DNA from: JACVRW01 sp963837445
GTDB lineage: Bacteria > Actinomycetota > Thermoleophilia > Solirubrobacterales > Thermoleophilaceae
DNA: 64,000 bases
NCBI GenBank assembly: GCA_963837445.1
Contig: CAWINK010000022.1
Span: 310,001 to 374,000 of the forward strand
Direction: 5' to 3'
The notes beneath the pieces were generated by a model. It worked only from the letters and a program-made list of their open reading frames with translations. It did not search any database and was not told the DNA's origin. The stretch's first letter is position 1, and each line of letters opens with the position of its first letter. Shown here in pieces: positions 58,118 through 64,000 of the stretch. A program made the translations under genes and the position numbers.

Positions 58118-58792
58118 ATGCGCTCGCCCACCCACACCCGCGTGAAGGTCTGCTGCATGAAGAGCATCGACGAGGTGTGGATGGCGGTCGACGCCGGGGC
58201 GTCGGCCATCGGGCTGGTGTCGCCGATGCCGAGCGGCCCGGGCCCGATCTCGAACGAGAAGGCGGCCGAGATCGCCGCCGAGGTGCCGCCCGGCATCGAC
58301 GCTTTCCTGCTCACGCCGCTCCAGACGGTCGAGGAGCTGGTGGAGCAGAACCGGCTCGTGAAGGCGAGGACGCTCCAGCTGGTGGACGCGCTCGCGCCCG
58401 GCGCGCACGGAGAGCTGCGCCGCGCGATGCCCGGGATCAAGCTCGTGCAGGTGATCCACGTGACCGGTCCCGAGTCCGTGGAGGAGGCGGCGGCGGTGGC
58501 GCCGGACGTGGACGCGATCCTGCTCGACTCCGGCAACCCGACGCTCGAGGTGAAGGAGCTCGGCGGCACCGGGCGTCGCCACGACTGGGCGATCAGCCGC
58601 CAGATCCGCGAGCGCGTGGACGTGCCGGTGTGGCTCGCGGGCGGGCTCAACCCCGAGAACGCGCGCGAGGCGATCGAGACCGTGCAGCCCTTCGCCCTCG
58701 ACCTCTGCTCCGGAATCCGCAGCGGCGAGGGCTACGACCTCGACCCGGACAAGCTGGCGCGCTTCATGGCGGCGGTCCGCACAGCGGCGTAG
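58118..58792 (+). CDS. Phosphoribosylanthranilate isomerase (TrpF)-like protein
   Basis: 224 residues, TIM barrel. TRVKVCCMKSIDEVWMAVDA takes the place of the usual KICG start, with the catalytic Cys. IKLVQVIHVTGPESVEEAAA, VDAILLDSGN (catalytic Asp) and VWLAGGLNPENAREAIETV, FALDLCSGIRSGEGYDLDPD follow the TrpF pattern. The anthranilate-phosphate region is less conserved and no other trp gene is near, so it may be a paralogue with another substrate. Confidence 0.78.
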   Translation: MRSPTHTRVKVCCMKSIDEVWMAVDAGASAIGLVSPMPSGPGPISNEKAAEIAAEVPPGIDAFLLTPLQTVEELVEQNRLVKARTLQLVDALAPGAHGELRRAMPGIKLVQVIHVTGPESVEEAAAVAPDVDAILLDSGNPTLEVKELGGTGRRHDWAISRQIRERVDVPVWLAGGLNPENAREAIETVQPFALDLCSGIRSGEGYDLDPDKLARFMAAVRTAA

Positions 58793-58801
58793 CGCAGACG
58801 G

Positions 58802-59533
58802 TTACCCCGTCCCCAACAGCAGGTACCCCATTGCGTTGCCGTGGTTGAAGCCGAAGTCCGGCAACGGGTCCGTACAGTCGCCTCCAGCGGTCACGGCGAG
58901 CTGCAGTATGTAGGTCCCCGCGGGAGCCACATATGCGGGACCCGCCGCGTCGGCGTCCTCGCCCGAGAGCATCACGCCGCCGGATGAGAGCGCGAGCTTG
59001 TCGTCCCCGCCACCCGTGTCCCAGGCCCTTATCGCCACCGCGAGCGTCGCGGTGTCGCCCGCATCGCGCAGCTGGAGCCAGAGGCCGTAGTCCCTGGGAT
59101 CATCGTTTTGGTTCCGCACCGTGCCGTGACCGTGCACCCAGATGCGCGACGGTTCGGTGAGCGTCAGCGTTTGCGAGCCAACGACGACATCCTCGCCGCA
59201 GGCGAAGTTGGAGATGTTCGGAAGGTGCTTGCCGTCACCGAAGCTCGGGCCACGCCCGCCAGGCTGTCCCGCCTGCCCCTGGAGTCCCTGGAGTCCCTGG
59301 ATTCCCTGGGGGCCCTGTGACCCAGGGGCGCCGGGCACGCCGGTCCTCGTGAGCTCGGCGCGGACCGTCCGAGCCAGGTCGCGCTTGGCCACGGCGCCGT
59401 TCTTGATCTGCTTGGAGCCGACGCTGTTCTTCGGAAGCTTCAGCGCGGCGTACGACGTACCGCCGAGCGCTACGAAGAGGGCCAGGTAGGCAATGACGTT
59501 CTTCCCGAGGTGGCCGGAGACGGTGCGGAGCAT
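58802..59533 (-). CDS. Membrane-anchored collagen-like protein
   Basis: 243 residues. The N-terminal helix VIAYLALFVALGGTSYAALK and NSVGSKQIKNGAVAKRDLAR match a motif I associate with Thermoleophilia surface proteins. About ten Gly-X-X repeats follow (GVPGAPGSQGPQGIQGLQG to about 59240), then a C-terminal beta domain with two Cys. Function unknown; extracellular display is likely. Confidence 0.85.
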   Translation of the reverse strand: MLRTVSGHLGKNVIAYLALFVALGGTSYAALKLPKNSVGSKQIKNGAVAKRDLARTVRAELTRTGVPGAPGSQGPQGIQGLQGLQGQAGQPGGRGPSFGDGKHLPNISNFACGEDVVVGSQTLTLTEPSRIWVHGHGTVRNQNDDPRDYGLWLQLRDAGDTATLAVAIRAWDTGGGDDKLALSSGGVMLSGEDADAAGPAYVAPAGTYILQLAVTAGGDCTDPLPDFGFNHGNAMGYLLLGTG

Positions 59534-59625
59534 GGTTGCTCCTTCCTGGTCGTTTGACTTCGAAAGCCAAGCCCGTCGGCACGTCGCCGGCTCGTCAGGC
59601 GAAATCAGCCCCCGTTACGGCAACG

Positions 59626-60792
59626 CTACACCCGCCCGGCGGACGGCGCAAACGGCTCGCCGGGCAGCTCCTGAAGCTCGCGGCCGGTGAGCCAGCGCAG
59701 CACGCTGGCGCCCACGTCGGCGAGCGGGCCGTCGTGGCGGCGCCCGTCGTGGCCCGCGAAGCGCGCCAGCAGGGGCGCGTACTCGCGCGTGTGGTCGGTG
59801 TGGTCCGCGTTCGGGTCCACGCCGTGGTCGGCGGTCAGCACCAGCAGGTCGTCCTCGCGGAGCAGCTCGAGCCAGCGCGCGACGGCCGCGTCGATCTCCT
59901 TGAGCGCGCCGTGGAAGCCCTCCACGTCGTGGCGGTGCCCGTAGACCTGGTCGGTCTCCACGAGGTTCACGAAGATCAGGCCAGCGTCCAGCTCCTCCAG
60001 CAGGCGCGTGGTCGAGGCGATCCCCTTGGCGTTGGTGGCGCCCTCGTGCTTCTCGCTGATGCCGACGCCGGCGAACAGGTCGCGGATCTTCCCGACCGCG
60101 TGCACGGGCAACCCCGCATCCTGGAGCTCGTCCAGGTAGGAGCGGCCTGGCGGCGGCGCCGCGTAGTCGCGCCGCCCCTCGCGGCGGTGGAAGCTGCCCG
60201 GCTTGCCGTCGAACGGGCGCGCGATCACCCTGCCCACGGCGTGCTCGCCGGTCATCACATCGCGCGCGCGCTCGCACGCGACCAGCAGCTCGGGCTCGGG
60301 CAGCACGTCCACGTGCGCGGCGAACTGGAGCACCGAGTCGGCCGAGGTGTAGAGGATCACCTCACCGGTGGCGAGGTGGTGCTCGCCGAAGTCCTCGATC
60401 ACCTCGGTCCCGCTGTAGGGGCGGTTGCAGCAGAAGCGCAGCCCGGTGGCCTCCTCGAGCCGCTCGATCACGTCCGGCGGGAAGCCCTCCGGGTAGGTGG
60501 GGAGCGGGTGCTGCGGCACCACTCCCATCAGCTCCCAGTGGCCGGTGGTCGACTCCTTGCCGGGGCCGAGCGGGTGGAGCCGCCCGTGGACCACCGGATC
60601 GGACGCGGGAGGCACGCCCTCGAGCGGGATGATCGAGCCGAGCCCGAGCCGCCCGAGCGTTGGCAGATCGAGCCCGCCGACGCGCTCGGAGAGGTGGCCG
60701 AGCGTGTTCGCACCGGCGTCTCCGTAGGTGTCGGCGTCCGGCAGCGCGCCCACGCCGCAGGCATCCATGACGATCACGATCGCACGAGGCAT
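59626..60792 (-). CDS. deoB: Phosphopentomutase
   Basis: 388 residues, alkaline-phosphatase superfamily. Interconverts (deoxy)ribose-1- and -5-phosphate. IVIVMDACGVGALPDADTYG starts the metal site, ESTTGHWELMGV provides the phospho-Thr region, and LLVLTADHGVDPNADHTDHT completes the two-metal centre. Divergent from deoC with a 44-bp gap: the two enzymes act in sequence on nucleoside breakdown products. Confidence 0.95.
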   Translation of the reverse strand: MPRAIVIVMDACGVGALPDADTYGDAGANTLGHLSERVGGLDLPTLGRLGLGSIIPLEGVPPASDPVVHGRLHPLGPGKESTTGHWELMGVVPQHPLPTYPEGFPPDVIERLEEATGLRFCCNRPYSGTEVIEDFGEHHLATGEVILYTSADSVLQFAAHVDVLPEPELLVACERARDVMTGEHAVGRVIARPFDGKPGSFHRREGRRDYAAPPPGRSYLDELQDAGLPVHAVGKIRDLFAGVGISEKHEGATNAKGIASTTRLLEELDAGLIFVNLVETDQVYGHRHDVEGFHGALKEIDAAVARWLELLREDDLLVLTADHGVDPNADHTDHTREYAPLLARFAGHDGRRHDGPLADVGASVLRWLTGRELQELPGEPFAPSAGRV

Positions 60793-60836
60793 TGCGCAGC
60801 GATTATGTCGATGCCCAGCTTCGCCATACTCAAGGG

Positions 60837-61724
60837 GTGATTCGTCGTCTCCCCCATGTGGACCGCGTGGGCATCGAGGAGCGGGCCGCCACGCTCGGCA
60901 AGCGCTCCATCAAGACCACCGCCAAGCAGCAGGGCATCCGCCTCGCGGTGTCGATGGTCGACCTGACGACGCTCGAGGGCTCGGACACGCCCGGCAAGGT
61001 GCGGCACCTGTGCGCGAAGGCGGTCTGCCCGGCTCCGACCATGCCCGAGATCCCCTCCGTGGCCGCGGTCTGCGTCTACCCCTCGCTCGTGGGCGTCGCG
61101 CGCGAGGCGCTGGAGGGAACGGGTGTGCGGTCGGCCTCCGTCTCGACGGCCTTCCCGTCGGGACAGGCATCGCTCGACCTGAAGCTGCGCGACACGGAGG
61201 AGGCCGTGGCTGCCGGTGCCGAGGAGATCGACATGGTGATCTCGCGCGAGGCGTTCCTCTCCGGTGACGATGCGCGCGTGATGGAGGAGATCGTGCGCGT
61301 GAAGGAGGTGTGCGGCGACGCCCACCTGAAGGTGATCCTCGAGACCGCCGAGCTCGGCTCGTATGACCACGTGCGGCACGCGTCCATGCTCGCCATGGAG
61401 GCGGGCGCCGACTTCATCAAGACCTCCACGGGCAAGGCCGCCAGCGGCGCCACCCCAGGCGTGACACTCGTCATGCTCGAGGCGATCCGCGACTACGTGG
61501 ACCGCACCGGGCGCGTGGTGGGGATGAAGGCGGCCGGCGGAGTGTCGAACAGCAAGGCCGCACTGCACCGCCTGGTGCTCGTGAAGGAGACCCTCGGCGA
61601 CGAGTGGCTCACGCCGGAGCGCTTTCGGATCGGCGCGTCGTCGCTCCTCAACGACCTGCTGATGCAGTACCAGAAGACCCAGACCGGGCGCTACGCGCGA
61701 CCCGAGGACTTCTCGAAGGAGTAG
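60837..61724 (+). CDS. deoC: Deoxyribose-phosphate aldolase
   Basis: 295 residues from the GTG at 60837. Cleaves deoxyribose-5-phosphate to acetaldehyde and glyceraldehyde-3-phosphate. AVSMVDLTTLEGSDTPGKVR, EIDMVISREAFLSGDD, HLKVILETAEL, and the Schiff-base Lys in AGADFIKTSTGKAASGATPG are all present. A 20-residue head is longer than in E. coli DeoC. It is followed 2 bp later by an aldehyde dehydrogenase, which could oxidise the acetaldehyde produced. Confidence 0.95.
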   Translation: MIRRLPHVDRVGIEERAATLGKRSIKTTAKQQGIRLAVSMVDLTTLEGSDTPGKVRHLCAKAVCPAPTMPEIPSVAAVCVYPSLVGVAREALEGTGVRSASVSTAFPSGQASLDLKLRDTEEAVAAGAEEIDMVISREAFLSGDDARVMEEIVRVKEVCGDAHLKVILETAELGSYDHVRHASMLAMEAGADFIKTSTGKAASGATPGVTLVMLEAIRDYVDRTGRVVGMKAAGGVSNSKAALHRLVLVKETLGDEWLTPERFRIGASSLLNDLLMQYQKTQTGRYARPEDFSKE

Positions 61725-61726
61725 CC

Positions 61727-63190
61727 GTGGCCACGCAGGAGCAACGCACGAGCATCGTCTGGGACTACGCGCCGGCGCCGGAGTCGCCCGACCACGTACG
61801 GCTGCGCGACAGCTACGGGCTCTTCATCGACGGCGATTTCCGCGATCCCACCGACGGCACGCGCGTTCCGAGCATCAATCCCGCGACCGAGGAGCCGGTG
61901 GCGGAGGTGGCCTTCGCGGGGCCCGGCGACGTTCGCCGCGCAGTGGAGTCGGCGCGCGCCGCCCAGCCGGGCTGGGCTGCGCTCAGCGGGCTCGACCGCG
62001 GCAAGTACCTGTTCCGCATCGCCCGCCTGATCCAGGAACGGGCGCGGGAGCTGGCGATCGTGGAGTCGATGGACGGCGGCAAGCCGATCCGCGAGTCGCG
62101 CGACGTGGACGTGCCGCTCGCGGCCGCGCACTTCTTCCACTACGCGGGCTGGACGGACAAGCTCTCCTATGCGCTGGGTGGACGTGCCGTCGAGCCGCTC
62201 GGCGTGGCCGCCCAGATCGTGCCGTGGAACTTCCCGCTGCTGATGGCCGCGTGGAAGCTGGCGCCGGCGCTTGCCGCGGGCAACACGGCGGTGCTGAAGC
62301 CCGCCGAGACCACGCCCCTCACGGCGCTGCTGCTCGCCGAGATCCTCCAGGAGGCGGAGCTGCCGCCCGGCGTGGTTTCGATCGTGCCCGGCGACGGCGT
62401 GGCGGGCGCGGCGCTCGTGCGCGAGCCGGACATCGACAAGGTGGCCTTCACCGGCTCCACCGGAGTGGGCAAGGACATCCAGGCGGCGCTCGCCGGACGC
62501 GGGATATCGCTCACGCTCGAGCTCGGCGGCAAGTCGGCCAACATCGTCTTCGAGGACGCCGCGATCGACCAGGCGGTCGAGGGCATCGTGCAGGGCATCT
62601 TCTTCAACCAGGGACACGTCTGCTGCGCGGGCTCGCGGCTCTTGATCCAGGAGAGCGTGGCCGACACGGTCGTCGAGAAATTGTGGTCGCGCATGGCGCG
62701 CCTGCGCGTGGGCGATCCGCTCGACAAGAACACCGACGTGGGCGCCATCAACTCGCGCGAGCAGCTCGATCGGATCGAGGCGCTGGTGGCAAGCGGCGAG
62801 GAGGAGGGCGCACTGCGCCGGAGCGTCACCTGTGAGCTTCCGACCCGGGGCTTCTGGTTCGCCCCCACGCTGTTCACGGACGTCGCGCCCGCCCACCGGA
62901 TCGCGGCGGAGGAGATCTTCGGGCCCGTGGTGTCCGTTCTGACCTTCCGCACCCAGGCCGAGGCGATCGAGAAGGCGAACTCCACGCCCTACGGCCTCGC
63001 CGCCGGGATCTGGACCGACAAGGGCTCCAAGGCCTTCGAGGTTGCGAGCGCGCTCCAGGCCGGGGTCGTATGGCAGAACACCTACAACCACTTCGACCCG
63101 ACCGCCGCGTTCGGTGGCTACAAGGAGAGCGGCTTCGGGCGCGAGGGCGGTATGTCCGGGGTGCGGCCCTACGTGCGGGTGGTCTCGTGA
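61727..63190 (+). CDS. Aldehyde dehydrogenase
   Basis: 487 residues, NAD(P)-dependent. Cofactor site GVAAQIVPWNFPLLMAAWKL and NTAVLKPAETTPLTALLLAE; catalytic Glu in LTLELGGKSANIVF; catalytic Cys in FFNQGHVCCAGSRLLIQES. Start GTG at 61727, 2 bp after deoC. Together with deoB/deoC it likely handles aldehydes from deoxynucleoside catabolism. Confidence 0.93.
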   Translation: MATQEQRTSIVWDYAPAPESPDHVRLRDSYGLFIDGDFRDPTDGTRVPSINPATEEPVAEVAFAGPGDVRRAVESARAAQPGWAALSGLDRGKYLFRIARLIQERARELAIVESMDGGKPIRESRDVDVPLAAAHFFHYAGWTDKLSYALGGRAVEPLGVAAQIVPWNFPLLMAAWKLAPALAAGNTAVLKPAETTPLTALLLAEILQEAELPPGVVSIVPGDGVAGAALVREPDIDKVAFTGSTGVGKDIQAALAGRGISLTLELGGKSANIVFEDAAIDQAVEGIVQGIFFNQGHVCCAGSRLLIQESVADTVVEKLWSRMARLRVGDPLDKNTDVGAINSREQLDRIEALVASGEEEGALRRSVTCELPTRGFWFAPTLFTDVAPAHRIAAEEIFGPVVSVLTFRTQAEAIEKANSTPYGLAAGIWTDKGSKAFEVASALQAGVVWQNTYNHFDPTAAFGGYKESGFGREGGMSGVRPYVRVVS

Positions 63191-64000
63191 GCGAGCGGCT
63201 ACCCGTCCGCAAGACCTACAAGCTGTTCGTGGGCGGCGCCTTCGTGCGCTCGGAATCAGGGCGGTACGACCGCGCCGGCGAGTTCAACGTGCCGCGCGGG
63301 TCGCGCAAGGACGTGCGCGATGCGGTCGCGGCCGCGCGCAAAGCCGCGGGCGGCTGGGCCGGGCGGACCGCCTACAACCGCGGGCAGATCCTCTACCGCT
63401 TCGCCGAGGCGCTCGAGTCGCGGCGCGCGGACATCGGCGCGCCGGCCGGCGAGGTCGGCGAGGCCATCGACGTCCTCGTGCACTACGCCGGCTGGACCGA
63501 CAAGCTCCAGCCCGTGCTCGGCGGCATCAACCCGGTGGCCGCGCCGTTCCTGTCCTTCTCGCAGCCGGAGCCGACCGGCGTGGTGGGCCTCGTAGCGCCC
63601 GACGAGCCGGAGCTGCTCGGTCTCGTGGCCGAACTGGCGCCCGTGCTGGCGGCCGGCAACACGGTGGTCGCGGTGCTCTCGGAGAAGGATCCGCTGCCCG
63701 GCCTCGACCTCGCCGAGGTGCTCGGCATCGCCGACGTTCCGGCCGGAGTGGTGAACCTGCTGTCGGGCCGGCGCGGCGAGCTGGCCCAGGCGCTGGCCGG
63801 CCACCACGCGCTAAACGCGATCATCGACGCCTCCGCCGACGCCGTCGCTGGGCGCCGAGATCGACAAGCTCGCATCCGAGTCGGTGACCCGCGTGCGCCA
63901 CGCCGCCCCCACGGCCTCGTACGCGGAGGCCACCGCCGACCCGCTGAGCCGCCTGGAGGCAGTGACCGAGCTGAAGACGGCCTGGCACCCGGTCGGCGCG
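63187..64000 (+). CDS. Half-length ALDH-like protein (reaches the window edge; frameshift near 63845)
   Basis: Starts at a GTG overlapping the ALDH stop (GTGA). It resembles the N-terminal cofactor half of ALDH (TYKLFVGGAFVRSESGRYDR, HYAGWTDKLQPVLGG, EPTGVVGLVAPDEPELLGLV), but PWNFP is replaced by PDEPE. After a one-base shift near 63845 it reads LGAEIDKLASESVTRVRHAA and ELKTAWHPVGA at the window end. No catalytic Glu or Cys region follows. The ending looks like a natural C-terminus, giving about 272 residues; the stop codon would lie just outside. Probably a non-catalytic partner of the upstream ALDH. Confidence 0.75.
   Translation, partial: MSERLPVRKTYKLFVGGAFVRSESGRYDRAGEFNVPRGSRKDVRDAVAAARKAAGGWAGRTAYNRGQILYRFAEALESRRADIGAPAGEVGEAIDVLVHYAGWTDKLQPVLGGINPVAAPFLSFSQPEPTGVVGLVAPDEPELLGLVAELAPVLAAGNTVVAVLSEKDPLPGLDLAEVLGIADVPAGVVNLLSGRRGELAQALAGHHALNAIIDASADAVAGRRDRQARIRVGDPRAPRRPHGLVRGGHRRPAEPPGGSDRAEDGLAPGRR

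Noticed and set aside
59235..59345. Short direct repeats encoding GLQGLQG-type units, considered as a CRISPR or tandem-repeat locus
   Set aside because: They are the codons of Gly-X-X repeats of the collagen-like protein, with no spacers.

Overview
This is a GC-rich actinobacterial chromosome segment, most likely from the class Thermoleophilia (Solirubrobacterales or Gaiellales grade). That placement is an inference. It rests on the codon bias, on the many overlapping ATGA/GTGA/TGATG gene junctions, and on a collagen-like secreted protein (58802-59533) whose N-terminus I associate with that class. From about 0.2 to 18.5 kb the sequence carries dozens of single-base frameshifts in otherwise well-conserved genes. 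These look like consensus errors in a draft assembly rather than real decay, so genes there are given as whole, corrected spans.

Layout. 0-1 kb: the end of a secreted LVIVD-type protein and a 3' fragment of a HerA-like (DUF853) ATPase gene. 1-11.7 kb (minus strand): one long operon, mgsA-mgsB-mgsC-soxD-soxA-soxG-soxB-fhs-gntR. 11.8-13.2 kb (plus): a type III glutamine synthetase / gamma-glutamylmethylamide synthetase gene, divergent from mgsA. 13.2-15.1 kb: a cation/proton antiporter and a membrane sensor-like protein. 15.4-17.2 kb: a GAF-PucR regulator, divergent from an ammonium transporter operon that ends with small membrane proteins (17.3-19.7 kb). Together these genes have the composition of the N-methylglutamate pathway. 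Methylammonium would be imported, ligated to glutamate, converted to N-methylglutamate, and oxidised on tetrahydrofolate to return glutamate and C1-folate.

20-30 kb: an AfsR-like regulator, clpC, a lipoprotein, a DUF4394 secreted protein, lysS and greA. 30-40 kb (minus): a type II fatty-acid synthesis operon in the order fabD-fabH-fabG-acpP-fabF-accD-SGNH hydrolase-MaoC dehydratase-fabI, followed by coaX, a STAS protein, dus, greA and lysS. 40-44 kb: small enzyme-like genes (VOC, YciI, PNPOx), an IPT membrane protein, and a two-component system with a small Cys-rich protein. 44.5-49.3 kb: folP-folB-folK, a class III aminotransferase, a QueA homologue and an SDR. 49.3-53.4 kb: a lipid-related group that includes a single 867-residue MFS-GT2-PAP2 fusion, a diacylglycerol-kinase-type lipid kinase and a second PAP2 phosphatase. 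53.6-64 kb: an EgtE-like aminotransferase, ftsH, hpt, a LOG-family protein, a TrpF-like protein, the collagen-like protein, deoB/deoC, an aldehyde dehydrogenase and a half-length ALDH-like partner cut by the window edge.

Most worth following up: the N-methylglutamate cluster in this lineage, the MFS-GT2-PAP2 fusion with its lipid kinase, a 40-bp dispersed repeat in two intergenic sites, palindromic operators around the amt/PucR and SDR promoters, and the half-ALDH protein.
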